A DNA stretch of 64,000 nt, taken from positions 868,001-932,000 of the forward strand of contig NZ_LR593887.1 of assembly GCF_901538355.1 (NCBI RefSeq). The letters are read 5' to 3'. This document shows positions 54,889 to 63,461 of the stretch, one piece after another. Position numbers and translations under genes: made by a program. This DNA is from Tuwongella immobilis. Its GTDB lineage: Bacteria > Planctomycetota > Planctomycetia > Gemmatales > Gemmataceae. Positions within the stretch are counted from its first letter, which is position 1; each line of letters starts with the position of its first letter. The notes below the pieces were generated by a model. It was not told the origin of the DNA, did no database searches, and worked only from the letters and a program-made list of their open reading frames with translations.

Positions 54889-55495
54889 AATGGGGCGAAT
54901 CGCGGGCCGGTGACCGGCGTGTCGCCTGGCAGAACTCCGTGGGCGATGAACCAGCTGCCCCGATGCGTGCCAGCGCGGGGAGTGTGGTGGCAGCCGCTGG
55001 CGGAGTGGCGGTGGAGCGCAGTAGCGGCAGGACGCAGTGGTGGTGGTAGGGCAGCGGCGATGAGTCGGTTGGCCGCAGCGATCATGCGGGTTAGTGGTGG
55101 TATGCAGAGTTGGGACCGGTTGCAGGACCGGTCCTTTTTCATCTCTTTTGGAACTTTAATCTTTTTCCTCACAAATTGGCCTAGCGCAGATGGCGCTTTC
55201 GTTACTTTCGGTGCAACACGTCTAGGTGGTCTATGGGGGTCTCGGGAAACCGCGATCCCTGGGCTTTGCTGATAAACCGTGGAAACCGGCATGTCCGATA
55301 CTTGGGTTAGACAAGTCGGACGCTGAACGGAACGGTTCGGGATGCCAGACGAGTCACAAGGGAAACGAGCAAATAGGCCAGGCTGGGACATCGCGGGCGC
55401 AACCCAATTCGGTGCTGAGCGATTCCCCCCGTCGAACCGAGACGTTGCAGTGAAGCGACGAATCGGCCCAGTCTGCCGGTGAGGAGGCGATGATC
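54889..55495. other. intergenic region with terminator, upstream of the YTV gene
   Basis: 607 bp. Apart from the terminator at 55113 there is no supported gene. The stretch 55140-55270 is AT-richer and may carry the YTV promoter, leaving a 5' leader of 200 bases or more. The last bases contain AGGAGG, which sets the YTV start. Confidence 0.4.
55113..55139 (+). terminator. intrinsic terminator
   Basis: GGACCGGT (55113-55120) and ACCGGTCC (55127-55134) form an 8-bp GC-rich stem with a 6-nt loop, followed directly by TTTTT. It would end transcripts from the small gene at 54682, 225 bp upstream. Confidence 0.82.
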
Positions 55496-57478
55496 ATGAG
55501 GATGCGCTTGGCTGGACCGCTGGTCATGGCGGCGGCCGCTCTCATCGGGGCGGTTCCGGCTTATGCTGGCCCTCTGGGTGCTACCAAGTACTCCAGTGGA
55601 TGCGAACCTTGTTGTGATGCACAAAGCAGCTTTGCTGCCTGCCAACAACAAGCGACGCAAAGCTACAAGCTGGTGTACGACACCGTTCTCGAAAAGCGGT
55701 TCCATGTGACCCATAAAACGGTCAACGAAACTGTGATGAAGCCGGTCACGCGGACGGCGTACCGCAATGAGACCCGCACTGGCTACAAGTCGGTGCAAGA
55801 AGTGGCGTACAAGACGATTCAAGAAGTGGTGAACAAGCCGGTTTACCAAACCGTCATGAAGGATTGCCACTACACGGTGTGCAAGCCTGTGTACGAAACC
55901 CACATGAAGAAGGTCTGCGAAACCGTCTGCAAGCCGGTGTACGAGACCTGCTACAAAGACTGCAGCTACACCGTCTACAAGCAAGTCCAAGAGACCTGCT
56001 ACAAGGAATGCTGCTACACGGTCTGCAAGCCGGTGTACGAACAGCACTGCCGCAAGCACTGCTTCCAGGTGTGCAAGACCATCTGCGAAACCTGCTACAA
56101 AGACTGCAGCTACACGGTCTGCAAACCGGTCTGCGAAACGCACTACCGCGATTGCACCTACACGGTGTGCAAGCCGGTCTGCGAAACGGTGATGCAGAAC
56201 ATCTGCTGCACCGGGTACAAAGATGAATGCCGCACCTGCTACAAGGACTGCGTCCGCACCATCTGCGAACCCTGCACCACGATGAAGACTGTGCAGAAGT
56301 GCATCCCGGAAACGGTTTGCGAAACCTACTGCGTGCCGGGCAAGATGGTGAAGGTTGAACGCCCGACGTTCACCTGCTGCTTCGACCCCTGCACCTGCCA
56401 AACGGTGTCCAAGCCTGGCAAGCCGGAAGTCTGCTACGTCAAGAGCCCGGATGAAATCCGCACCCGCCAAGTGGTGAAGAACAAGATCGTCTGCGAACAA
56501 GTGCCGGTCACGACCTATGTCCGCAAGACCATCGTGGAAAAGGTGCCCTACACGGTCAACGTCAAGGTTCCTTACACCTACACCAAGCAAGTGCCGGTTC
56601 AAACGGTCCGCTACGTCAGCGAAACCATCAGCAAGAAGGTCCCCTACACGGTGACCAAGATGGTCAGCGAAACGGTTGTCAAGAAGGTTCCGTACACCGT
56701 GACCCGCACCCTGCAAGGTGCTTATGTCCCGGTCGACCAACTGAACAACCCGGCCGCCACGGGCATCGAACATCCGGCTCCTGGCCATGAGTTCAAGCCC
56801 GGTGCTCAAGTGGTGAAGGAATCCGTCTACACGACCGTGAAGCATGTTGCCGAAACCCGAGTGCAAAAGGTTCCCTACACGGTGACCCGCTGCATCCCGG
56901 AAACGGTGGTCAAGAAGGTTCCTTACACCGTCTGCAAGATGGTCCCGCAAACGATCGAGAAGCTGGTCCCCTACACGGTGTGCAAACTGGTGAAGGAAGA
57001 CCATGTCCGCCAAGTGCCGACCACGGTCTGCACGATGAAGCAAGAAGTGATCTGCAAGCAAGTGCCTTACACGGTCTGCAAGCAAGTGCCTTACACCTAC
57101 TGCGTGTCGGTTCCTTACTGCGTCACCGATATGGTTCCTTGCACGATCACCAAGACGGTTCCGGTCTGCGTGCCGGTTGATGTGTGTGTCCGCAAGCCTC
57201 GGTATGTGCCGGTTGATCCGTGCCCCGCACCGTGTGCTCCGGCCTGTGCCCCGGCTGCTCCTTGCGGCCCGGCCTGCACCCCGACCGCAGCCTGCCCGCC
57301 AGCTGCTTGCACCCCCGGCTGCGACGTGTGCCAAGTGAGCTGCGAAGCTCCCAAGGCCAAGAAGCTCGGCTTCTTCGCTCGCCTCTGCCGCAAGCAAATG
57401 GCTGTGGAACCGACCGCTTGCCCGGACCTGTGCGGCAACCCTTGCCCCCCGGCTCCTTGCGTGGACCCCTGCAAGTAA
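55496..57478 (+). CDS. YTV-repeat secreted cell-surface protein
   Basis: 660 aa. Signal peptide MRMRLAGPLVMAAAALIGAV (cleavage near AYA-G). The rest is a long series of about 10- to 20-residue repeats: 'YTVCKPVYET', 'CYKDCSYTVCKPVCET' and, in the second half, 'KVPYTVTKMVSETVVKKVPY'. These are the YTV repeats (PF07639), known from planctomycetes and reported among proteins of the Rhodopirellula cell wall. The first half is Cys-rich, the second Cys-poor, which suggests two structural blocks. ATG 55496 is chosen over 55490 because AGGAGG then has 8-nt spacing. A strong terminator follows. Confidence 0.92.
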   Translation: MRMRLAGPLVMAAAALIGAVPAYAGPLGATKYSSGCEPCCDAQSSFAACQQQATQSYKLVYDTVLEKRFHVTHKTVNETVMKPVTRTAYRNETRTGYKSVQEVAYKTIQEVVNKPVYQTVMKDCHYTVCKPVYETHMKKVCETVCKPVYETCYKDCSYTVYKQVQETCYKECCYTVCKPVYEQHCRKHCFQVCKTICETCYKDCSYTVCKPVCETHYRDCTYTVCKPVCETVMQNICCTGYKDECRTCYKDCVRTICEPCTTMKTVQKCIPETVCETYCVPGKMVKVERPTFTCCFDPCTCQTVSKPGKPEVCYVKSPDEIRTRQVVKNKIVCEQVPVTTYVRKTIVEKVPYTVNVKVPYTYTKQVPVQTVRYVSETISKKVPYTVTKMVSETVVKKVPYTVTRTLQGAYVPVDQLNNPAATGIEHPAPGHEFKPGAQVVKESVYTTVKHVAETRVQKVPYTVTRCIPETVVKKVPYTVCKMVPQTIEKLVPYTVCKLVKEDHVRQVPTTVCTMKQEVICKQVPYTVCKQVPYTYCVSVPYCVTDMVPCTITKTVPVCVPVDVCVRKPRYVPVDPCPAPCAPACAPAAPCGPACTPTAACPPAACTPGCDVCQVSCEAPKAKKLGFFARLCRKQMAVEPTACPDLCGNPCPPAPCVDPCK

Positions 57479-57533
57479 TGTCCCCCGCGATGATCTCTGA
57501 CTGATCCTCACCGATTATCGCACGCCTCCGAAG

Positions 57534-57565
57534 GGGCACTCAATCGCAAGGTTGAGTGCCCTTTT
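57534..57565 (+). terminator. intrinsic terminator of the YTV gene
   Basis: GGGCACTCAA (57534-57543) pairs with TTGAGTGCCC (57552-57561) across an 8-nt loop and is followed by TTTT. A duplicated, slightly damaged copy lies at 59459-59490. Confidence 0.85.
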
Positions 57566-57743
57566 CGCGTTTCATTTGTGGTGAAATGATCTGCACGCGA
57601 ACATTCGAAGTCCATTTCTGGATCACTGCCGGAGCATCCATCGGAAAATCGTTCGCCAGCAAACGGATTTTTAATTGTCAACAAGATTGTCATTCGGCTC
57701 GGAAGAATATTTCCAAAATGCTTGCAAAAATGCAGTCAGCGAA

Positions 57744-57772
57744 TTGACATCCGTTGTTGGATCCGGTAGGTT
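57744..57772 (+). promoter_or_regulatory. sigma-70-type promoter of DUF1559 copy 1
   Basis: TTGACA (57744-57749), 17-bp spacer, TAGGTT (57767-57772), about 72 bp before the ATG. The -35 and spacer are conserved in the second copy at 59667, where the -10 reads TAACTA. Confidence 0.55.
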
Positions 57773-57844
57773 TGAGCCACTCTCCAATTTTTTGTCCGAC
57801 TCGCATTGTTTCTTCACATTCGTCTTTCTTGCAGGGTCATTACC

Positions 57845-58771
57845 ATGTCCCCAGGTACCCGGCTGCACCGAGCGTTCACACTCATTGAACTGCTAGTGGT
57901 GATTGCAATCATTGCGATTTTGATTGGCTTGCTGCTTCCCGCCGTCCAAAAAGTGCGCGAAGCGGCTGCCCGAATGAAGTGCCAGAACAACCTCAAGCAA
58001 ATCGGCTTGGCGCTTCATAACTATCACGATGCCAGAAATGAATTTCCCGCCCCGCGTCCGCTCAACCCGACGAATCGTCAAGCGGGCGGCTACACCTCGT
58101 ATCGCTGGAATTTGCTCCCCGCCTCGACGGAATCGTTGGGCGGCTGGATGGTCCGAATTCTGCCGTATCTCGAGCAAGGCAACGTCGTGAATCCGTTCTC
58201 CGCGATTACCTCAACGGCTCAAATCGCGACCGCGTTTCAAACTGCAGAACGCACTCAGATCAGCATGTATCTGTGCCCATCGGATGGCCGATTGAGCCAA
58301 GTCACCAACAATGCATTCACCAGTTATGTCGGTGTGACCGGGAACGATGAAGTGGAAGGCAGCGATGCCGATAATGGCGCGTTTGCTCCGTATGTTTGGT
58401 CCAGCGGCCGAGTGACTCCGGGTGCGAAGATGGCCAAGTTCACCGACGGCCTGAGCAATTCGCTGATGGTTGGCGAACGTCCCCCTGCGTCGGACCTGAG
58501 CTGGGGCTGGTGGCCGTACACCGATTCGGATTCGCTGTTGGGCTACCCCAACCGAGAAACCTACACCATCGGCGGCTGCTCCGGCAACGAGTTGTTCCGG
58601 GCGGATGTCCCCTCGAATCCGACTGCAGCATGCCACTTCTGGAGTCTGCACACCGGCGGCGGCAACTGGCTGCTGGGCGATGGCTCGGTGCGCTTCTTCA
58701 CCTATTCTGCAGGTGCGACGACTCTAATCGATATGTCCAGCGCGGATCGTGGCGAAGTGGTTCGGGAATAA
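57845..58771 (+). CDS. DUF1559 prepilin-like secreted protein (tandem copy 1)
   Basis: 308 aa, starting [20 protein letters not shown], then [19 protein letters not shown]. The C-terminus has '[20 protein letters not shown]', matching the family motif. AGGG lies 10 nt before ATG 57845. About 93 percent identical by eye to the copy at 59768. The differences are mostly synonymous or conservative, so both are probably functional. Its lipoprotein partner follows 34 bp downstream. Confidence 0.94.
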   Translation: MSPGTRLHRAFTLIELLVVIAIIAILIGLLLPAVQKVREAAARMKCQNNLKQIGLALHNYHDARNEFPAPRPLNPTNRQAGGYTSYRWNLLPASTESLGGWMVRILPYLEQGNVVNPFSAITSTAQIATAFQTAERTQISMYLCPSDGRLSQVTNNAFTSYVGVTGNDEVEGSDADNGAFAPYVWSSGRVTPGAKMAKFTDGLSNSLMVGERPPASDLSWGWWPYTDSDSLLGYPNRETYTIGGCSGNELFRADVPSNPTAACHFWSLHTGGGNWLLGDGSVRFFTYSAGATTLIDMSSADRGEVVRE

Positions 58772-58805
58772 CCCAATCGAATCGAGCCAATCAAGGAATG
58801 CTCCG

Positions 58806-59231
58806 ATGCTGATGCGATATCGATGGTTGAGCGTGTTGGGTCTAATGCTGGTTGGAATGGTCGGCTGCGGTCCTGGCACGACGAGCGCGACCGGGAAAGT
58901 AACCTTCCAAGGCAAGCCATTGCCGGGCGGTTCGCTGACGCTGCTGGCCGAAGATGGCGTGGCCTACTCTTCGGCAATTAGTCCGGATGGTGGGTTCACA
59001 ATCGCGGTCATGCCGACGGGCACCGCGAAGGTGGGAGTGCTTCCGCCACGGGGTGGGAACACGGGTAAGCCGAAGTTGGCGGAACGGGGAGCTGGCGGGA
59101 AGGCGGATCGTCCGACACGCGGCGGTGGGGCAGAGGCCGTCGCGTTGCCGGAAAAGTTCGCCGATCCGAATGCCTCGGGTGTGACAGTCGTCATCTCATC
59201 GGCTGAGCCGGTCACCATTGATCTGAAGTGA
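58806..59231 (+). CDS. lipoprotein with regulatory-like domain (tandem copy 1)
   Basis: 141 aa: MLMRYRWLSVLGLMLVGMVG leads to the lipobox MVGC. The mature part opens GPGTTSATGKVTFQGKPLPG, a carboxypeptidase regulatory-like strand set, and continues with a Gly-rich stretch (PPRGGNTGKPKLAERGAGGK) near the middle. AAGGA is 8 nt before the ATG. It forms an operon with the DUF1559 gene and is nearly identical to 60740-61165. Confidence 0.88.
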   Translation: MLMRYRWLSVLGLMLVGMVGCGPGTTSATGKVTFQGKPLPGGSLTLLAEDGVAYSSAISPDGGFTIAVMPTGTAKVGVLPPRGGNTGKPKLAERGAGGKADRPTRGGGAEAVALPEKFADPNASGVTVVISSAEPVTIDLK

Positions 59232-59458
59232 TTCCAACCGTCGAAATCGATCCCTGAGTTTCGGTTCCTTCTTCGACGCGACCGATGCGACTGCGAAAGA
59301 CTCGAACATCCATGGATCGATTTCGATGAATGACAGATGTGCGACGTTGCAGCACCGCCGCCAGGCTCGTTTCGTCGTTCCTGGTGTGGTGACCTGCAAG
59401 GGATGCACCCCGCGATGATCCCTGACTGATCCTCACCAATGATCGCATCCCACCGAAG

Positions 59459-59490
59459 GGGCACTCAATCGCAAGGATGAGTGCTCTTTT
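59459..59490 (+). terminator. duplicated terminator, weakened
   Basis: GGGCACTCA (59459-59467) pairs with TGAGTGCTC (59478-59486) with one G-U pair, followed by TTTT. It is the copy of the YTV terminator and now lies after lipoprotein copy 1, so it likely serves the first DUF1559 operon. Confidence 0.7.
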
Positions 59491-59666
59491 CGCGTTTATT
59501 CGTAGCGAAATGATCCGCTTGCTAATATCTGGGGCATTTCTGAATCATTCTCAGATCATCGATTCGCCGATCGTTCGCCTGCGAACGGTTTTTCTGATTG
59601 TCAACAAAGTTGCCAATTGTTTGCGTCGAAATTTTCCGAAATACTTGCAAAAGTGCATTCAGTCAA

Positions 59667-59695
59667 TTGACATCTGTTGTTGGATCCGCTAACTA
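59667..59695 (+). promoter_or_regulatory. sigma-70-type promoter of DUF1559 copy 2
   Basis: TTGACA (59667-59672), 17-bp spacer, TAACTA (59690-59695), 72 bp before the ATG. Closer to consensus at -10 than copy 1, so copy 2 may be the better expressed. Confidence 0.55.
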
Positions 59696-59767
59696 TAGAC
59701 TACTCTCCAATTTTTTGTCGGACTCGCATTGTATCTACACATTTTGTTTTACTCGCAGGGTCATTTT

Positions 59768-60694
59768 ATGTCCCCCAGGACTCGTTTGCGCCAAGCGTTC
59801 ACACTTATTGAACTGCTCGTGGTGATTGCAATCATTGCGATTTTGATTGGCTTGCTGCTTCCCGCCGTCCAAAAAGTGCGCGAAGCGGCTGCCCGAATGA
59901 AATGCCAGAACAACCTCAAGCAAATCGGCTTGGCACTCCATGGCTATCATGATGCCATGAATGAGTTTCCTGCTCCGCGTCCGCTTAACCCGACGAATCG
60001 TCAAGCGGGCGGCTACACTGCGTATCAGTGGAATTTGCTCCCCGCCTCAACGGAATCGCTGGGCGGCTGGATGGTCCGAATTCTGCCGTATCTCGAGCAA
60101 GGCAACGTCGTGAATCCGTTCTCGTCGATTACCTCAACCGCTCAAATTACAACCGTTTTCCAAACCGCGGAACGAACGCAACTTAATATTTATCTGTGCC
60201 CGTCGGATGGCCGATTGAGCCAAGTCACCAACAATGCATTCACCAGTTATGTCGGTGTGACCGGGAACGATGAAGTGGAAGGCAGCGATGCCGATAATGG
60301 CGCGTTTGCTCCGTATGTTTGGTCCAGCGGCCGGGTGACTCCGGGTGCGAAGATGGCCAAGTTCACCGACGGCCTGAGCAATACGTTGATGGTTGGCGAA
60401 CGTCCCCCTGCGTCGGGCTTGGATTGGGGCTGGTGGCCGTACACCGATTCGGACACGCTGTTGGGCTACCCCAACCGCGAAACCTACACCATTGGCGGCT
60501 GCTCCGGCAACGAGTTGTTCCGGGCGGATGTTCCCTCGAATCCACGAGCGGCATGCCATTTTTGGAGTCTGCACACCGGCGGGGGCAACTGGTTGCTGGG
60601 CGATGGCTCGGTGCGCTTCTTCACCTATTCCGCAGGGGCGACGACTCTGATCGATATGTCCAGCGCGGATCGTGGCGAAGTGGTTCGGGAATAA
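59768..60694 (+). CDS. DUF1559 prepilin-like secreted protein (tandem copy 2)
   Basis: 308 aa, [20 protein letters not shown] onward, same motifs as copy 1, including '[20 protein letters not shown]'. Substitutions cluster at the leader and around residues 55-155 (e.g. [10 protein letters not shown] for HNYHDARNEF). The intact frame and retained motifs argue for continued function. Lipoprotein copy 2 follows 45 bp downstream. Confidence 0.94.
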   Translation: MSPRTRLRQAFTLIELLVVIAIIAILIGLLLPAVQKVREAAARMKCQNNLKQIGLALHGYHDAMNEFPAPRPLNPTNRQAGGYTAYQWNLLPASTESLGGWMVRILPYLEQGNVVNPFSSITSTAQITTVFQTAERTQLNIYLCPSDGRLSQVTNNAFTSYVGVTGNDEVEGSDADNGAFAPYVWSSGRVTPGAKMAKFTDGLSNTLMVGERPPASGLDWGWWPYTDSDTLLGYPNRETYTIGGCSGNELFRADVPSNPRAACHFWSLHTGGGNWLLGDGSVRFFTYSAGATTLIDMSSADRGEVVRE

Positions 60695-60739
60695 CTCCAC
60701 CAGATTCCTCTGGGAACGAGCCAATCAAGGGATGCTCCG

Positions 60740-61165
60740 ATGCTGATGCGATATCGATGGTTGAGCGTGTTGGGTCTAATGCTGGTTGGAATGGTCGGCT
60801 GCGGTCCCGGTACGACAAGCGCGACCGGGAAGGTAACCTTCCAAGGCAAGCCGTTGCCGGGCGGTTCGCTGACGCTGCTGGCGGAAGATGGCGTCGCCTA
60901 TTCCTCGGCAATTAGCCCCGAGGGTGTGTTCACAATCGCGGTCATGCCGACGGGAACTGCGAAAGTCGGAGTGCTTCCGCCACGGGGTGGGAACTCGGGT
61001 AAGCCGAAGTTGGCGGAACGGGGAGCAGGCGGGAAGGCGGATCGTCCGACACGCGGTGGTGGGGCGGATGCCGTCGCATTGCCGGAAAAGTTCGCCGATC
61101 CGAATACCTCGGGTGTGACAGTCGTCATCTCATCGGCAGAGCCGGTCACCATTGATCTGAAGTGA
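60740..61165 (+). CDS. lipoprotein with regulatory-like domain (tandem copy 2)
   Basis: 141 aa, nearly identical to the product of 58806-59231 (differences such as PDGG to PEGV and NTGK to NSGK). Same lipobox MVGC and same opening GPGTTSATGKVTFQGKPLPG. The spacer before it differs from copy 1 by an 11-bp insertion (CACCAGATTCC region). Confidence 0.88.
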   Translation: MLMRYRWLSVLGLMLVGMVGCGPGTTSATGKVTFQGKPLPGGSLTLLAEDGVAYSSAISPEGVFTIAVMPTGTAKVGVLPPRGGNSGKPKLAERGAGGKADRPTRGGGADAVALPEKFADPNTSGVTVVISSAEPVTIDLK

Positions 61166-61288
61166 TTCCATTCCGCGAAATTGACGCCTCGGTTCGGGAT
61201 GCCAACGGGCAGATCTCGGGCCGAGGCGATTGCTTTCTGATCGGTTTTTGCTTCTCGAATGCGGGGCGGTCGGATTACAATGCCTCGT

Positions 61289-62038
61289 ATGAACACATCA
61301 ATCTTCCGAGCCGTTTGGCTCACCGTACTCACATCCGTCGGTATGCTCTCGGGATTGGCCGCCCAGCCCGCTCCCGTGCCCGCCGACGAGGGCGAACGCG
61401 CCCCCACGCCACCCCCCACCTTGCCGGCCGACGTGAAGCTCACCCCGCTGAACCCCGGCAAGACGCTGTTTCTGGAGAAAATGGCCAACGGCAAACGCCG
61501 CGTTTGGGTGCAGGCGGTGGTCTGCCTCCGCGAAGGGCCGCTCGAAGTGTTCCTGTGCAAGAAGAATACCAAGGAACACGAAGCGATTCTCTCCGCAGAT
61601 ATCGATGCCCGAGATTTGCACATGGCGTTGATTGTCTGCGGTGCCAAGCCAGGCTCGCCCGTGCAATTCGTCCCGACCTATCAGCCAGCGAATGGATCGA
61701 AGGTCGATGTATCGATTGCGATGAACGACAAAGATGGGAAGCTGAAGCAGCTTTCCGCACGGGAGTGGATTCGGAACATCCGCACCAAAAAGGACATGGA
61801 TCAATTGTGGGTATTTGCCGGGAGCCGCTTTCTGAAGAATCCCGACGATCCGAAGATGCCCCCGTATTACACCGCGAATAACGGTGAGATTATCAGTTTG
61901 TCGAATTTTGTCGATTCGATGCTGGATCTGCCGGTGAAGTCGTCTCGCGAGACCGCCGATCTGTTGTTCGAGGCCCAAACCGAGAAGATTCCTCCTTTGG
62001 CCACAACGGTTTACGTCATTTTGGAGCCGAAGGAATAA
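61289..62038 (+). CDS. secreted protein, YdjY-like domain
   Basis: 249 aa. Signal peptide MNTSIFRAVWLTVLTSVGML (cleavage near LAA-Q), Pro-rich linker, then a domain with 'RVWVQAVVCLREGPLEVFLC', 'KEHEAILSADIDARDLHMAL' and 'PYYTANNGEIISLSNFVDSM', which matches the pattern of YdjY-domain proteins of planctomycetes. Function unknown; periplasmic or surface. ATG 61280 is an alternative start. It separates the duplicated DUF1559 units from the sulfur genes. Confidence 0.75.
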   Translation: MNTSIFRAVWLTVLTSVGMLSGLAAQPAPVPADEGERAPTPPPTLPADVKLTPLNPGKTLFLEKMANGKRRVWVQAVVCLREGPLEVFLCKKNTKEHEAILSADIDARDLHMALIVCGAKPGSPVQFVPTYQPANGSKVDVSIAMNDKDGKLKQLSAREWIRNIRTKKDMDQLWVFAGSRFLKNPDDPKMPPYYTANNGEIISLSNFVDSMLDLPVKSSRETADLLFEAQTEKIPPLATTVYVILEPKE

Positions 62039-62196
62039 CCGCTTCTTGCAGATCCGGAACCGCTCACTGGAACGATTCTGCACCCACGCCGAGCCGTTGC
62101 AACCCTGCGATGGCCCGGCGTGCGCTCTTGCCGGAATCCTGATAATGCCGATAAAGAAGCTGTGAGGTTGCAGCTGCCCCTGGATCCGAGGATCTC

Positions 62197-62922
62197 ATGA
62201 GCGTTTCCGTGATGTCCGCTGAGGCCATTGCTCAGGCCAACGCCGCCCTGGAAGGTAAGTCCCCGCAACAAATCCTCCGCTGGGCTGTCGCCGAGTTCCA
62301 TCCGCATTTGATGATGGCGACTGCATTCGGGGCTGAAGGCTGTTGTTTGATGCACATGTTGGCCGAAATTGAACCCAACGTGCGAATCATCAACCTCGAC
62401 ACGGGGTATCAATTCCAAGAAACGCTCGAATTGCGGGAACGAATCAAAGATCGTTACGGGATCGCCGTCGAGATGGTCCGACCCGAACTGAGCGTCGAAG
62501 AATACGAACGCGAACACGGCGGGCCGCTCTACACCCATCGCCCCGATCAATGCTGCCATGATCGCAAGATTATTCCCTTGCGAAAGTCGATTGGCGATGC
62601 CCGGGCGTGGATCAGCGCGATTCGCAAAGACCAAACCAATCATCGTGGTGCCGCCGAAATTGTCATGTGGGACAAGAAATTCAACCTCGTGAAGGTCAAT
62701 CCGCTGCTGGGTTGGGGCCGGAGCGAAGTGTGGAAATTTATTGTGGACCATAATGTCCCGTATAACCCGCTGCACGATCAGAACTATCCCAGCATTGGTT
62801 GCTGGCCGTGTACCGCGCCGGTCGGGGAAGGCCAGGATGAGCGGGCCGGACGATGGGCGGGGACGGCGAAAAAAGAATGTGGCCTGCATGTGATCGAACA
62901 CAAAGACGGCAGCGGGATCTAA
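62197..62922 (+). CDS. cysH: adenylyl-sulfate (APS) reductase, [4Fe-4S]-type
   Basis: 241 aa. The PAPS-reductase fold shows 'MMATAFGAEGCCLMHMLAEI' and INLDTGYQFQET. The cluster ligands Cys119-Cys120 and Cys202-xx-Cys205 mark the iron-sulfur branch that reduces APS directly to sulfite rather than PAPS. The catalytic Cys228 is in KKECGLH near the C-terminus. It acts in assimilatory sulfate reduction with thioredoxin as electron donor. An Rrf2 regulator and ATP sulfurylase follow on the same strand, completing an APS pathway module. GAGGATC precedes ATG 62197 at suitable distance. Confidence 0.93.
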   Translation: MSVSVMSAEAIAQANAALEGKSPQQILRWAVAEFHPHLMMATAFGAEGCCLMHMLAEIEPNVRIINLDTGYQFQETLELRERIKDRYGIAVEMVRPELSVEEYEREHGGPLYTHRPDQCCHDRKIIPLRKSIGDARAWISAIRKDQTNHRGAAEIVMWDKKFNLVKVNPLLGWGRSEVWKFIVDHNVPYNPLHDQNYPSIGCWPCTAPVGEGQDERAGRWAGTAKKECGLHVIEHKDGSGI

Positions 62923-62990
62923 GCCGAGCCAGGCCACCCCTCGCCAAGAATGGGCGTTCCGGGTGGCCATCCTTCAGGTGAGTCGCGGCG

Positions 62991-63422
62991 ATGTTGTTTT
63001 CCAAAAAAGCCGAGTATGCCTGTGTGGCCATGTTGGATCTGGCGGTGCGGCACCAAAGCCCGCAGCCGGTTCGACTCAAAGCCATTGCCGATGCCAACGA
63101 AATTCCCGACCGCTTCCTGGTGCAGATCATGCTGCAACTCAAGGGGGCAGGGCTGGTGCTGAGCACCCGTGGGGCATCCGGTGGCTATCTGCTGGCGACC
63201 CCGCCGGACAAAATTTCCCTGGCGTCGATTATCGACGTGATTGACCGCACCGACCCACCGCCACCGGAAACCGTCAGCCCCACGGCGTCGATTCTGGTGC
63301 GGACGATCCGCGAGGCTTGGGGGGACATCCTGCAAGCCCAACGGCGGATCTTAGAGACAACGACGCTGGCGGATCTGGTCCGTCGCTCGGAAACGGTCAA
63401 TGATTTTGCGTATCAGATTTGA
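62991..63422 (+). CDS. Rrf2-family transcriptional regulator
   Basis: 143 aa. The N-terminal winged helix reads MLFSKKAEYACVAMLDLAVR, then 'LKAIADANEIPDRFLVQIML' and 'LVLSTRGASGGYLLATPPDK', the Rrf2 signature. It lacks the three-Cys cluster motif of IscR/NsrR (only one Cys), like the CymR subtype that senses cysteine supply through a partner. Its place between cysH and sat suggests control of sulfate assimilation (inference). Start at 62991. Confidence 0.92.
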   Translation: MLFSKKAEYACVAMLDLAVRHQSPQPVRLKAIADANEIPDRFLVQIMLQLKGAGLVLSTRGASGGYLLATPPDKISLASIIDVIDRTDPPPPETVSPTASILVRTIREAWGDILQAQRRILETTTLADLVRRSETVNDFAYQI

Positions 63423-63461
63423 TCGTTTGATGGTTCGTTTCCCTCTAGTTTGAGAGATGAC

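Larger units (their letters stand above)
57486..59404. repeat. 1.92-kb tandem duplication, unit 1
   Basis: From the CGCGATGATC at 57486 through the terminator, promoter, DUF1559 gene and lipoprotein gene, the sequence is repeated from 59411 to 61165 with an offset of 1923-1934 bp. The two lipoproteins differ at a few residues and the two DUF1559 proteins at about 20 of 308. Unit 1 directly follows the YTV gene. Confidence 0.93.
59232..59767. other. intergenic region with duplicated terminator and promoter
   Basis: 536 bp. The first part (59232-59404) is not shared with the first unit's upstream region. From 59411 it repeats the region after the YTV gene, including the terminator remnant (59459-59490) and promoter (59667-59695). 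Confidence 0.6.
59411..61165. repeat. 1.92-kb tandem duplication, unit 2
   Basis: Second unit of the duplication described at 57486. It ends with the stop of the second lipoprotein; sequence beyond 61165 does not repeat. Confidence 0.93.

Noticed and set aside
54910-55272. 120-codon plus-strand frame before the YTV gene
   Set aside because: It runs straight through a strong intrinsic terminator, has no ribosome site and no recognisable product.
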